Assembly (NCBI RefSeq): GCF_028554725.1
Contig: NC_071671.1
Location: forward strand, 26,281,001 to 26,345,000
Source of the DNA: Zeugodacus cucurbitae
Taxonomy: Eukaryota; Arthropoda; Insecta; Diptera; Tephritidae
Length of the DNA stretch: 64,000 nt
Reading direction: 5' to 3'
Shown here: positions 1 to 12,428 of the stretch, in pieces
How positions within the stretch are numbered: position 1 is the first letter of the stretch
How the letters are laid out: each line of letters opens with the position of its first letter
Program-made: the position numbers and the translations under genes
The notes under the pieces: model-generated
The model's input: only the letters and a program-made list of their open reading frames with translations
Told to the model about the DNA's origin: nothing
Databases searched by the model: none

Positions 1-160
1 TTCTACCTTCTCTATTTAGCTCTGCAGCTCGTATAATTTTTTCCAGCCTCAAATTAAAGAAGTCACACGATAGTGTTTGTCTGAAACCTCGTTTGGTATC
101 GAACGGCTCGGAGAGGTCCTTCCCAATCATGACGGAGCTTTTGGTGTTGCTCAACGTCAG
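1..160 (-). mobile_element. RTE-type LINE fragment (reverse transcriptase part)
   Basis: This stretch aligns by eye with about 47750-47915, inside the reverse-transcriptase ORF of the RTE element at 46.9-48.4 kb. It runs in the same orientation with scattered substitutions and a short deletion. On the minus strand it corresponds to the segment between the RQGDSLSCDFFN motif and the YADD motif. The left end is cut by the window edge, so full length is unknown; similarity stops near 160. It is a dead copy. Confidence 0.8.
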
Positions 161-449
161 TTTACATAGTACATATTATAATCCTTATTATTTTGTCGAA
201 ATTACTTATACACTCCTCGTCAAAAGGTTAGACGCACCCGAACTTACAATAGTACTCAGCTTAGAACTTTTATTCTGGATTCAATTAACAGTTCAAATAA
301 TAGTTGATATGCAAAATCCATGGTTTTTCAATGATATTTCAGGGATAATACTCAAAAGATTAAAAAAAATAACAAAATTGTGTTTTTTAAACATTTTTTT
401 AGAGCAGTTTAAAAAAAGGCCATATTTTTTTGGTCACTCGAATAGACGC
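161..449. other. AT-rich interval without recognised gene
   Basis: I see no coding or repeat structure here beyond A/T runs. The open frame at 93-464 on the plus strand is an antisense shadow that starts inside the RTE fragment. Confidence 0.5.
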
Positions 450-1330
450 CCAAAAAGTAATTAATTTAATTAATAGCTCATTTTAAACTCTAATTTTTAG
501 TGAGTGTCAATATTAAAGTGTACTACTTCCTTTGTTTGCAATAACTTCATATATCCGTTTAGTCCTTGAATGATAGAGAAAGTCAATTAATGGTTCTTTA
601 TGTTTGTATTGCTTTCTTCTTCATAAACTTTCCATGCAGGTCAACTCCAAATGTTTTCAAATATGTTAAGATCCGGAAAATATGGTGGCCAAGTCATGAT
701 ATTAACGTTTTGACTCAAAATAAATGACTTAACTTATCGAGCGTTGTGAATTGGCACATTACCTTGGTTAAAAATCCATGGGATTGATCTGCAGAGATCT
801 TTTATTTATAGGAAAACTTACTCTAATGTTGTTTTGAAGCGCTCACCGTTAATTTTTTTATCAATAAAAATAAAATCAATTGTTCATTACCATTACCCAC
901 TTATGATGCGTAAATAATGAAAATAGTACGTTATACGCGTTTCTGATTGTATGCGAAACGGTTGAAAAGTTGGTATTCACTCCGGCTAATTCACTGATCT
1001 TAGATACCGACTTAGTAGAATTTCAACCAATTCTAACAATTTAATGATCCGATCGTGTTGTTTTGCGCCGTTTAAAGCTTTTTTCATATTCCTCTGGATC
1101 TTTTAAACATCTATCGACTGTTTTGGAATGGAACGTTATTTGTTTGGCAACATTTCGATTCAATAGTCCTTGTGATTGAAAGAAGTCTATTTTTAAGCGT
1201 TTCAATAAGCTCAAAACGTTAGCTATTCCTATTTTTCCAAATATTTCAAACAATTGATTTCTTAATAATAAGCTTTTTATTAATGAAAATAATTGCACCT
1301 TTTAACAAAGACAAACAATTGTTAAGTGCG
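450..1330 (-). mobile_element. Degenerate Tc1-like transposon relic
   Basis: Minus-strand translation in shifting frames gives pieces of a Tc1-type transposase. Around 1041-1298 there is a helix-turn-helix-like region ending in a basic KRRK segment. Around 620-780 there is a stretch reading roughly GNVPIHNAR, then WPPYFPDLNIFENIW, which matches the Tc1 core (second catalytic region, then the PDLNPIE block with the catalytic Glu changed to Phe-Glu context). Frameshifts and in-frame stops interrupt it, so it is inactive. Boundaries are approximate and I found no terminal inverted repeats. Confidence 0.6.
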
Positions 1331-2402
1331 TCTAATTCTATAATCAACTGAAAGCGCATGTGGATTCATCGAAGTTTCTAAAGATATCGAATGCACAGTT
1401 ATCCTTGCACAAGCCAAGCAATTATGAACAGTTTTTTATCGAACTTGGTTTGAACTTTCAAAAGTTAAAGTTAAATGACCTTTTGTTCGACAATAGTCTA
1501 AAGACTTTCAAACTTGCGGTTTTACTTAATTAGTGTGAACATACTGTAGTTTGCTACTGGCAATATGTCAAATCGATCCATGATCGACCTCAGCACCTTC
1601 TTACAAATTACGAAAGTATATAATATTCGGCTGCAAAAGTATATAATTCTCTCTTACTTGCTTAATTTGTATTAGCACTTCATTTGAGGCTGAATAGAGA
1701 CATTGGGGGATATTCTCGAGCACTTTGCATTGCTTTTAACTAAAAATGATTTAAGTATATTTACATACATATATCGTATTAGATTAGAGCAAATATAACA
1801 CTAACAAGTTTGTCAAGTTTGTTGACCTTGAATTGCATTGTGGTCATTTAATAGTACAAGCGCTGTTTGGAATTTGCACTAGAATACACAATTTGTTTAC
1901 AACTGGTGTTTACTACGGTGTTAACGTTTTTTTGGGATACCTAGCCAATTTGAGTTCATACGAACCTGAATTTGTAATTATTTTATGTATTTTTTTTCGT
2001 TTTAAGTTATTAAATTTTTATAGGGGTCATGTGCTTTAACAGTTTATAGAGTGCTGCATAAACAATTTACAACAAATGTGTGTTAATTCATATAAAATGG
2101 TAATAAAAATGAATAATAACTGTTTTGTTTGTGGAATTCGGAGTGGAGTTGCTTTCTGTTGTAGCGACTATCTTATATCTTGTTGTAGAAAACCAACTCG
2201 AAATAAATCAGGATAATGCTGTCAAGTTGACAGTTTTTGAACGAATATAATACAGGGTCCATTACTGTAGAATCGATCGTCGTCTGAGATATACTCTTTT
2301 TGGTTTTGTATTGTCTTCCAAGGTTTCCAAAATCTGCAATTGAAGTAAATTTCGTCGAAAATGCGTCTAAAATCTTTAGTACTCATCCTAAATTTTCATA
2401 TA
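1331..2402. other. Intergenic interval, nothing recognised
   Basis: AT-rich sequence with no ORF resembling a known protein and no clear repeat. Confidence 0.5.
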
Positions 2403-2950
2403 CAGTGGAACTTCCATAACTCGAACATCTATAACTCGAATATATCCATTACTCAAACCTTGGCAATAGCGTTTAGATATCAAATTTCATACAAATTTCC
2501 TCCCATAACTCAAACTTCCTTATCTCGAAGTTCTTCATAACTCGAACTCTTGAATTGGCAATAGATGTGAAAGTTCATACAAATCTCATTCCATAAATCG
2601 AATTTTTCGACCAGGGCATAATACAACATTTATAATTTTATTATCGATTCACAATTTGAAAAGTGTTGCTCTATATCGTGAATATCTAAAAAATATGATA
2701 TTACTCTAATGGATTTTATAAATCATGTAACAAAAGCATGGGATACATACGTCGAGAGACAGACAAAAGCAAAGTGCAACAAACAAAATTAAGGAATATA
2801 TGTTTTAACGTATGTACACAAAGTTTTATGCGACTGTATATAAATCTATATTTTTACAGAGTTTTGAAAAATTTATATTTTAATGCAAATTTCTATAACT
2901 CGAAGTCTCTCTAACTCGAAGTGGATTATGGTGATTTGAGTTAGAGACGT
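2403..2950 (+). mobile_element. Pogo-like MITE, copy 1 (about 545 bp)
   Basis: It begins with CAGTGGAACTTCCATAAC right after a TA, and carries many internal repeats of the type 'ataactcgaa'. It ends in the inverted form (gattTGAGTTAGAGA), but the last bases are diverged from the expected CCACTG. Related copies lie at 12256-12428 and 50039-50461. No transposase is encoded, so it is non-autonomous. The CAGT terminus with TA target suggests the Tc1/mariner-pogo group; that assignment is inference. Confidence 0.7.
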
Positions 2951-3278
2951 ATTTCTAAATGCTTCGAAATTCTGTTGGTAAGTTATATATTCTAAATTCC
3001 ATATTCAGATCTTAAGAAATCAGTATTGAAGACGGAGAAATTTGACAGGGTTGATAAAAAATATTTCTCTGGTAATCCTTGGAATTTGACACATTTTAAC
3101 AAAGATTTCTTGAGAAAAATTGTTTATTTTCTTGAATAACAAAATATATTTTTAATTAATAATCTGAAAATGTTAAATTAAAAAATTGTAACTCAAAATC
3201 ATAACCTTGCCTGTGGCTTTTCTTAATTAAATCACTTTTAGCTTTGTTCCTCTTTTAAAGATCATGATCATATTAATA
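2951..3278. other. 3' flank of the sterol O-acyltransferase gene
   Basis: Contains the probable 3' UTR of the minus-strand gene starting at 5197. A TTTATT at about 3121 on the plus strand is a possible minus-strand polyadenylation signal. No other feature is seen. Confidence 0.4.
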
Positions 3279-5197
3279 CTACTCATCTAATTTTCTGTGA
3301 ATTTGTATGCAAGTCCATATATAAGGCAACAGTCTGTCCACCGAACTGTCATTAAGCGCCTTTGGACAGTTCAGTTTCGCGAAAGCTTCCATGCTATAAA
3401 GTGACAACTGCAGCGCCATGCCAAATACGATGCAAGACCATACAATCACATTGCCAAATCTACCACGTAACGGTAAATACATTATTATATAACTTAAAAC
3501 ACCAAAACATAAGTAATTTATGGGCAAGAACAATTGTAAGGCCAAACCGATTAATATTTCGTGCACAATAGCCGAAATTGTCACCACCGAGAAGGAGCAG
3601 ACAAAACGATTGGCGCACACATAATTATAGCAATCCTTATAGATGTACTCATATAGCCAATCCTGTACCAAACAATTCCACTTAATGAAATAATCACGAT
3701 AGTTCGTTACACTCCACCAATTCGTAAAGAAGCGCCGATCGCCGAAGTGTAGCAGTTCGGCAAAGAGATTTTGTACAGAATACAACAGCATATAGATGAA
3801 CAGGAGTAGACAGAGTGTGGAGGGCAATAACATGGCATAGAAAGATTCTATAACACCAGCCCACTGCGGTGCGGTAACACCGAACTGCCGATAGTGGGGA
3901 CCAATGAAACGCTCATAAAAGTAGGTGAAATAAAAGATGGCGAAGAGGATTTCCATTAAACGTGTCATCACAAAAGTCCAACGTATCGGCGTGGTAGTGC
4001 GCGGATATGAGCTGCGATAGATTAGTACCGGCGCGAACAGAAAGTAAATATAGTGACGCAGCCCCGACAGACGTTTGACGGCGTCAGCTGTGGGCATTGG
4101 ATCGGCTGTTTGGCCAATTGTTGAACGTACGAAGGCGTGCATTTTCATTATGAGGCGTGTGGTCTCCATTAAGATGAAGAGCGCTGAGCCGAAGCGCAGA
4201 TCGTAGCGTAGACAGCATAAAGCGCATAAGCTAAAGCTTGCGCCGATTACTGTGATGTAGCAGGTTAGGAACACGGCATTTATGCAGAATTTGTAGTCAG
4301 CTGTAAAGAGAAATTTAATTAATAATTAATTAAGCCAAATTAATTGTATAATTATGTTACCTGTTTTGCTTAAGGCATGTATTTTTTGCCATAATGAGAC
4401 ACCAAAATAATTTATAATTGCAATTAAATGTATTATAAACCAACAGCCAATCGCATATGGAAGTCCTTTAAACCCAGGCTCAATTGTAAGCCAACCAAGG
4501 TAAATTCTTTAGTAAAATAAATAATTAAAAATATTATAATATATATTATAACAAATACAGAAAAAATATTTTGAAAAAAAAATTTACAAATAAAAAGAAA
4601 TAAAAAATAAAAAATAATAATCCTTAAAAATTTAAAATTAAATTATTAAGTACTTTTTTTTTAATTTACAAATTTTTTATATTAAATAAAAAGACAAAAG
4701 ACAAATAAAAGTATAAAAAATATAGAAATAAATTATATATTTATATAAAAAAAAAAATAAAAAGAAAAATATTAATCCTTAAAAATTAAAAAAAAAAATG
4801 TTATGCTTAATATAAAAACAGAATTATTAAAAAGAAATATTTTTTTTTTAAATAAAATAATATTTCCTGTTAAACAGTAAACGCAAACTTTTTTTCAGAA
4901 CCTTTTTTAATTTTATAAAGTATTTGTGCCTCACCTTCCACATGTGAAATAATCGTGACATATTGAATATGTAATTAGAAAAAATAATGCAACAACGAAT
5001 ATATGGTAAATGGTTTGTATATGTTCATCCTTTAAAAGCTTCGTCATATACGAATCGGCGTGTTTGAATATTTTCTCATGTAACGGTTTCAGCTTTGACA
5101 CGTCCGGCAGCGTTACACTCTTATTTTCGTCTATTGATACGGAGTTTTTAATGTCTATCTCAGTATCCGCATTAGTTTGAGTCGATGTAAGAACCAT
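3279..5197 (-). CDS. Sterol O-acyltransferase-like MBOAT protein, complete, 3 exons
   Basis: The product should esterify sterol with fatty acyl-CoA in the ER membrane. Exons on the minus strand are 5197-4935, 4506-4361 and 4300-3279. All junctions keep phase, and exon 1 ends in an AAG|GTGAG donor. The joined product is 476 residues, near the usual 500-550 of SOAT proteins. It is strongly hydrophobic with many membrane segments. Landmarks are FFTNWWS at residues 327-333 (the family's FYxDWWN position), Asn345, and His383 in an IVHEI context. The Asn-His spacing of 38 fits the SOAT catalytic pair. The start is the Met of MVLTSTQ; a longer frame reaches upstream but lacks the family's look. The first about 65 residues are soluble and acidic. 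Drosophila CG8112 is the likely counterpart (from memory). DGAT1 is the alternative, less likely by motif. Confidence 0.88.
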
Positions 5198-6568
5198 ATT
5201 TATATATAAGAATTTTATTGAAAGCGCTAAATTGACTACGGTAGCAGGCGCGTGCGCGCATATACGAGTACAAATAATGCAACACAACTAAACTAGCTGC
5301 TTTTGTTAGTAAACCGTATCAATTTACTGAATTCAACTAACTAACTAAGTTATAAAGGTCTGCACAGTTACCAGATCGTGTAAAATAAACATTTTTAGGT
5401 AATTGAATGAAAGTGTTTTAAATTAAATTGCCACAAATGTGTAATTTGATCTGGCAACAACTTGTTATAATGTTATTTATTTTTTTATATTATAATTTAA
5501 TATTTAATTTTATTTTAATTATGTTTATTCTTTTATTATAAAGTGATTTATATACAAAACATTTTATTTAAATTTATAATTTAATTAAATATAGTAAAAT
5601 AACAAAGCGTCGCGTTGCCAACATGCCATAAACTGCCAACCACAAACGTTAGCAGTTTATACATAGAACGAAAATTGTTTACTTTGACACTCAGACATAT
5701 CACAATATATGTATTATTTTGTTCTATGCCAGTCGTTAATATATATTTATTAATATTTTTTAATAAATTATTGCTAAATTACTAAAATTATACAACACTA
5801 TTTCTGAATTACACTGCGATGCATTGACAACCCTGCAAAAGAATTCAAAAAGTGTGATTGGCAACGGCGGCAATGTTCTACTGTCAATCTATTTAGTGAC
5901 GTGTATTGTGAGTTTGGAAAATTTTTAAGAAGTCTGAAATTCTAAATTGAATTTCACGTCAACGGCTTTAAAAAGCCAATGATAAAGTCAATACACATTA
6001 ATGCATAGTGAAATAATATAATTATTTTGGAAAATAACGTTTTACAATATAATTTCATTACATTTGTGTTGGCTGAAACACGAGCTAGAGAAAACTTACA
6101 GGCAAACGTCACTTAAATCAAAAAGCGAAAAAGAACACAAAAAAAAGAAAGAAGAGGGTGCGCGGCGTATGGTTTACGGGTTGTGCTCCGTTTGCTGTGG
6201 TGGTTGTGCGGACGTATAAGAAAAGTGTCAGACGAGCTAAAGGAAAATGAGGAAATAGAAACGTGAGCATAAATTACAGGAACGAAGGGCCGAAGGGGTA
6301 CAATACATTTTGTGGATACGCGCTAGTTGAGTGCATATGTGACGACTGGCCGACGTTGGATTTCTGGTGCACTTTTACTTGAATTTTTGGTTTATCTTTA
6401 TAATTTTAGTTTTATCTACGACTATTTTCAAAAACAACATAAAGGTTATATAGTCTGACTGGCCCAAACGAGTTAGGTTAATCAAGTGACTGCAATAGAC
6501 GAACTTCAATTTTTAACGACACCTGTATCAGATATATTTCTGGTAGCAGACGCAAAAAAATTACAGCA
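5198..6568. promoter_or_regulatory. Shared upstream region of two divergent genes
   Basis: This 1.37-kb interval separates the start codons of the minus-strand acyltransferase gene (5197) and the plus-strand Rer1 gene (6569). It must hold both promoters and 5' UTRs. The part next to Rer1 (about 6100-6560) is less AT-rich and lacks long ORFs, as expected for a 5' UTR. No TATA box or initiator could be assigned with confidence. Confidence 0.55.
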
Positions 6569-7701
6569 ATGATGAATGAGGACACAAGTACTTCGTCTGA
6601 AAGTGGTGTGAAGTTTTTCTTCGTACGCCTTTCACAAGTGAGTTTCTAATTAATTAAAATGCTTACAATATTTATTAATAAATTATTATCGCATAGATGT
6701 ACCAATCGACGCTGGATCGCTGGACGCCACATACCAGAATGCGATGGGCGGGTGCAATTGTGCTTGTATTGCTCTTCCTGCTACGCATTTTTATCTACCA
6801 AGGCTGGTATATAGTGTGCTATGCGCTCGGCATATACCATTTAAATTTGTTTATTGCATTTCTAACACCAAAAATCGACCCAGAATTCGATCCTTATGAA
6901 AATGATGGTAAGTGTTTCGTCGGTTTAAATAATATATAACTATTGTTACAAAAATATTCAACTTACTACAGTATTCTTTAATTTTGCTTGCGGTTGCAAT
7001 TACGGTCATTCTGACAGCATTGCACCGTTTGTAATTATTAAAAAGAATGTTATATGGTTAAAAGGGGATGATAATGTTCAAACACTATTTTCATAAGTTG
7101 ACAGTTTATTGATTTTTTTGTCTTGTCTTGCCTTGGCATGCTTTAACAGGCCATTTGTTGCTTGTAAAGCAATAGAGTGTTATTAGTGCAATAATTTCGT
7201 AAGAATTAAAAATTGAAGTCATATTTTAATATTGATATTGAATATTTTAAATATTTTTTTTTTATATTTTTAAATATAACTTTTTTTAATTGCGTGAGTT
7301 AACTGTATATAATATTAAATTTTGCAGAAGATGGTCCCAATTTGCCAACACGCAGTAACGAAGAGTTCCGGCCGTTCATACGACGCTTACCGGAATTCAA
7401 ATTTTGGCTGTCGATCGCGAAAAGTACAATCATCGGTCTGATATGTACATTCTTTGACTTCTTCAATGTGCCTGTTTTCTGGCCTATACTTGTAATGTAC
7501 TTCATTACACTCTTCTGCATAACAATGAAGCGACAAATTAAGGTAAGCGCTAGACTATTGATTTACATACATATAAATATGTATTAATTAATTGTTATTA
7601 TTTTCATTTTACAGCATATGATTAAGTACAAGTATTTGCCATTTACACGCAACAAGCCGCGCTATCAACGTGTTGGTGAGTCACCGGCAACGACAAAGTG
7701 A
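6569..7701 (+). CDS. Rer1: Rer1, ER retrieval receptor, complete, 4 exons
   Basis: Rer1 is a cis-Golgi membrane protein that returns ER membrane proteins and unassembled subunits to the ER by COPI transport. Exons are 6569-6637, 6697-6907, 7328-7542 and 7615-7701; all junctions keep frame (GTGAGT, GTAAGT and GTAAGC donors). The product is 193 residues, close to the usual 196. Family landmarks are QGWYIVCYALGIYHLNLFIA (about 58-77), NEEFRPFIRRLPEFKFW (104-120), NVPVFWPILVMYFI (140-153) and CITMKRQIKHMIKY near the end. Four membrane segments lie at about 41-58, 59-80, 120-137 and 141-160. Two ATG codons sit in tandem at the start; either could be used. Introns 1 and 4 are short (59 and 72 nt). 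The C-terminal tail after RYQRV is shorter than in vertebrates. Confidence 0.96.
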
Positions 7702-9510
7702 CAATTAGCCGCACAGACACTGCAAAAAACAAACGACAACCAATCGACAACGGGTATTACGTCGATACACGAGCAAAGAACAACAACAACAACAACAGCA
7801 ACAGTAGCAGCAGCAACAGCAGCAAATACAACGATTGCCACCGCGGCAACAACAGCAACATCGTTACCAGCTGCACCATTGTCAGCAGCTGCGTCTACGA
7901 TAGCAACAGCAAACGTAGCCAAACCACCGCAAATTATAACTATTGAGTAAAAATTCAACTAAAGTACACAATAACAACAACATTACAACTACAACTATAG
8001 ACATTCACTATCAAAATCAAACTACAAACAAAAATTAAAAAAAAAACACAGAAACAAGCAAGAAACTAAACACTAAACAATAACAAACACATTTCAATAT
8101 TTCATGTCAAAGTCAGCTAGCTATCAGTATTTTATTTAATTTTAAACACTTCAGAAGACAATATACACCGTCATAATCACAAATACAAAACCACAACAGT
8201 TCATTTAATATGAAGTGAGAATTTGCGTTTTCCACAAACAACTTTAATTGATTTGCGCGTGTCAAGCGCATTTTGATTACATTTCATTGTGCTTGACATA
8301 CTATTTGTTGTTAGCGTTTGCTTAAGTTTATTATAAAATATTTGTTGTTCTTAGCGGCATTAACGTTTTAAAATCCAACTAACTGCAATACTAACATATG
8401 TACACACATCTGTGTACATGCTGGCACTGTGTTTAGTTGTGATTCTACAACGTTAATGCTTAATTGTCGTGCAGTGTCCTGTGCAAAAAAAATAACTTTT
8501 CGTGGCATTTGTCCAACTTTGTCTTATTATTAAGAATATGCTTGTTTCAATATTTAAAACCTTAGTAATTTTTATTTGTATGCAATGTTAATTATGATTA
8601 CTATTATTATTTTTGTTTTTTAGTTTAAATTGAGCGTCTCATTGGCCGGGTCACATAGATCACTCATACCAAGCACTTTATAACTGTAACGTTTGTATGT
8701 AAATAGCGTGCAATAAAACATACTAAAAACGGAGTGACGTCATGTGTGTGTGAAAAAAACTGCATAATTCATGTATGATGCTGGGTTCACTTGAATACTA
8801 CTTTGGCTTAGCGCTTGAATTTTTTTTTTTTTTGGTTTAAAGTAATATATATATATAAATAAATATATTAATCATTATTATTAATAATTATGCTTAGTAA
8901 TGTTATGTGCATAACTGTATTCAGCTCGTTCCCAAACGTAAATATATAATCTAAACTAGTATGCAAACCCTGCTAGACAACTAAGTACATAAATGGATGC
9001 TATTAATTTAGTTTACCTACAAAAAAAAATGTTGTTTCTTAAATGGTAGCAGCTAATTAGACATATTTTCAACAAATTTTCAAAATTCGCAATTGCACGG
9101 TAATTTTGTGCTTTTAGTTTAGTATACAAAAAGCGTTTTCTAATTTTATTAACAAAAAGCTTTTCTCAATTACAATTTGTTATAATGAAAATAATGACGT
9201 AAATAGTTTTTTTTTTGTTTATTAACACAAGTACAACACTAATTAGCTGATATGTGTTAGATGAACATTTGTATATAGCGCCTTTTCCTACAAAAGCAGT
9301 CTTCATTACCATTTTTGAAATATTCTTAAAAGTTCACAAATAGTTTATGCGCCAATGTTGACGAATTGCTGGTTGTAAAACACCTAAAGCGAGAAATACA
9401 TACCTAAATAGATATATAAGCGCATCTGTGTGAGTTGCGAAGTTGAAAATGGTACAGTGTACGATTGTAATAATAAATACCAAAACATTTGAATAAATTA
9501 CAAATAAAAG
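7702..9510 (+). other. Rer1 3' UTR and downstream flank
   Basis: Directly after the stop codon comes a CAA/CAG-rich stretch (about 7770-7930), which explains the poly-Asn/Ser and Ala/Val ORFs on the two strands there; I treat those as shadows. Possible polyadenylation signals are AATAAA at about 8711 and a cluster at 9468-9516. The true 3' end cannot be chosen from sequence alone. Confidence 0.5.
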
Positions 9511-10029
9511 GAAAATAAAATTAAGTCGAAATAGTTGTTTTTTTTTTTAATTTAGCTTTTTTTAACATTAAAAAATTTTAACTTTCGAAAAAGTGAGGTT
9601 AAAATTTTCAAGAAATGTTGTTAACAGTCAATTTGTACAGCTAACGGTTGTTTGTGGTGTCGAGATGGAAACTGCTTATGAGCGATGTCATAAGATAACG
9701 TCGCATATATCAGGTATTATGAGTTAGTATGTCCGGATAGCGTTGGCAAGTTGTATTATCAGTCGCTTCAATGTCTTCAAATAAAGTGAGCTTGAAGAAA
9801 CGTTCAAGTAGTGCAGCAAACTGCTCTACAATATCTCTCTAGTCGTTGGTTTATTGTGTCGAAATCATCTTTACCGTTATACATGAAACTCTTGTAATAC
9901 GCAAAAAACTCAACACTGGAACTAAATAGTGTTTCTTGGTGAGCTCAAAAAGCAGACTGACTCAAATGTGATATTGTTTGGACATCTTAACCAACTAATA
10001 CTTAGCGGTTACGCCACGTTGAAATTTAA
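9511..10029. other. Intergenic interval, nothing recognised
   Basis: No coding or repeat signal I can name. Confidence 0.4.
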
Positions 10030-10737
10030 AAAAAAATTGTGATGTCTATATTCTAACGAGTATTTTGAGATGTCTCCGAAAATGAGTCTCAAAAAAGTTA
10101 TGATCAATAGAAGTGAGCGCGGTGGGAACGCAAAACCACATTTTTCGGTACGGTGTACCCGATAACTCAAAAACTATTTAACCGATTGACTTGAAAATTA
10201 TAAAATTTCTTTCTAAATAGATTTTCCACAGAGTTTCCTGGGATTTTTCGATGTATAATTTGAAAATTTTTTATCCAATTTCTTTAAGGGGTAGTCAGGA
10301 TTTTCCAAAAATCAATTTTTTTTGCATTTTCGTTAAGTGTAATATCTTAAAAATATTCTCTGAAAATTTGTAGTTGATCCGATAATAACTTTTCGAGTTA
10401 TTCGACAAATAACAAAGATCGATCGGGCGCTCCAAAACGCTCGGGTGCAACTTTAAATGCGGTTATCTCAAAACTATGTTTTTGAAAAAAAAGCTTCGAT
10501 CAGGCCCAGGATTATCTATTTATAAAACTAATTTTTTTATCCGATTTATTTTAGATGAATCTCCAAGGACTTATAATTGTCACCGCAAGGACCTTTTTTT
10601 GAAACTGGGTCAACACAGACAGTTATAACTTTGGAAATTCTAAATTTTTTGTTTCAAATTTTTGTGACTTCAAGTAAAAATATTGTGTAATAATGCCTTA
10701 GTATTACTTTTGTAAATTAACATGATTTAATAGCAAA
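10030..10737. repeat. Unclassified repeat-like block
   Basis: The sequence has the style of dispersed insect repeats (several 'taactcaaaaact..aaccgattgacttgaaaatt' type phrases) and abuts the 1.2-kb repeat starting at 10738. No second copy exists in this window and no protein similarity is visible, so the call is tentative. Confidence 0.3.
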
Positions 10738-11937
10738 ACAAGTAAGGAAGGGCTAAGTTCGGGTGTAACCGAACATTTTATACTCTCGCAATTTATTTAT
10801 TTAACTTTATTTATATTATATAATACACAATTTGACCCACATATTCGTCATATATATTGTATAAAGTCCATTGAAAGTTGGAAACCCTAATATTAGGTTA
10901 GAAGCACCGAGGTCCTCATGTTCGATATATGGGGCCTTGAAAACCTATGGTCCGATTTTAGCGATTTTTAGAATTGGGCTGCCACAATGTAAACGTAGTA
11001 TTTGTGCAAAGTTTTGCACCGATATCTTCACTAGTGCTTACTTTAAATATTGTAAAGTAAACGAATCAGATCGTCTTCAGAGTTCCGTTATATAGGAAGT
11101 AGGCGTGGTTGTGAAGCGATTTGGCCTATTTTCACAACATATTGAGATGTAAGGAAACTATTGCAAACCAAGTTTCATTGAAATCGGTTTAGTAGTTCCT
11201 GAGATATGGTTTCTGACCCATAAGTGAGCGACGCCACGCCCATTTTCCATTTTGTAAATAAATCTGAGTGCAGCTTCCATCTGCCATTTTTTATGTGAAA
11301 TTTAGTGTTTCTGACGTTTTTCGTTAGTGAGTTAACTCACTTATAGTAATTTTCAACCTAACCTTTGTATGGGAGGTGAGCGTGGTTATTATCCGATTTT
11401 AACAATTTTCATGGTGTGTGGTGGGGTACGTAAGAGAATCGACTGCAGGAAGTTTGGTTTATATAGCATCATTGGTTTGCATAACCGATTTGGGAGCCAC
11501 GCCCACATCCCCAAAAAAATTACATCCAAATATGAACCTTCCTAGTGCGATCCTTTGTTCCAAATTTTACTATTATATCTTCATTTATGGCTTAATTATG
11601 GCACTTTATGTGTTTTTGTTTTTCGCCATTTTGTGGGCGTGGCAGTGAACCGATTTCGCTCATTTTCGAAGGCAACCCTCTCACGGTCCCAAGGAACATG
11701 TGTTCCAAGTTTCATTAAGATATCTCAATGTTTACTCAAGTTACAGCTAGCACGGACGGACGGACGGACGGACGGACAGACGGACGGACAGACATCCGGA
11801 TTTCAACTCCACTCGTCATCCTGATCATTTATATATACATAACCCCATATCTAACTCTTTTATTTCTTGGTGACACAAACAACCGTTATGTGAACAAAAC
11901 TATAATACTCTGTGCAACAGGTTGCGAGAGTATAAAA
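10738..11937 (+). repeat. 1.2-kb interspersed repeat, subfamily A copy 1
   Basis: It starts ACAAGTAAGGAAGGGC and within 60 bp has TTTTATACTCTCGCAA. It ends with TTGCGAGAGTATAAAA, the inverted form, preceded by the partner strand of a short hairpin (ACTCTGTGCAAC.GGTTGCGAGAGT). A (CGGA)n tract lies at 11753-11790. Near-identical sequence occurs inverted at 28651-29828, with more distant relatives at 18303, 34995 and 48727. It has no protein-coding capacity. The hairpin 3' end and CGGA/TCCG tract recall DINE-1/Helentron elements of Drosophila; that link is inference. Confidence 0.75.
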
Positions 11938-12255
11938 ATTACTGAAAATTCTCATTTTTTCGAGTCTCTCACTACCCCTAATCCCTTCAGGAATTTTTAG
12001 CACACATAATAAAACAAGTTTTAAAGTGCTTCCAATTACGTAAATTTGTATTTGTCGTATTAGTTTTTAGAAAAACGACCACGTCACTCTGTTCAAAATG
12101 TATCTCTTTTTAAGAAAAATATTGTTTTACTTGTTTCAGACAAAAATTTAAATGTCAATCATGTACACGATCAAGGAGTGCTCCGGAAAAATTCATCCAC
12201 GGCAATGCTTATATCTCTGTCATTTTTAACTAAAAACTATTTTTTTTTTTAATTA
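11938..12255. other. Spacer between two repeats
   Basis: AT-rich; no feature seen. Confidence 0.4.
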
Positions 12256-12428
12256 CAGTTGAACTTCCATAACTCGAACGTCTATAACTCAAAGTTCTCC
12301 ATAACTCGAGCTCTTGAATTGGCAATAGAAGTAAAATTTCATACAAATTATCTTCCGTAACTCGGAAGTCTCTGTGACTCGAAGTTTTTTTGTAGATTAT
12401 GGTGATTCGAGTTAGAGAATTTCATCTG
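12256..12428 (+). mobile_element. Pogo-like MITE, copy 2 (173 bp)
   Basis: A short internally deleted member of the family at 2403 and 50039. It runs from CAGTTGAACTTCCATAAC to GAATTTCATCTG and is flanked on both sides by TA (12254-12255 and 12429-12430), which fits a TA target duplication. Confidence 0.75.

Noticed and set aside
7665..7958. ORFs on both strands rich in Ala/Val or Asn/Ser after the Rer1 stop
   Set aside because: They are readings of a CAA/CAG-rich 3' UTR stretch and have no domain features.
11418..12000. Overlapping ORFs with RTDGQTDGQ repeats
   Set aside because: They come from the CGGA tract inside the interspersed repeat; no copy keeps the frame.
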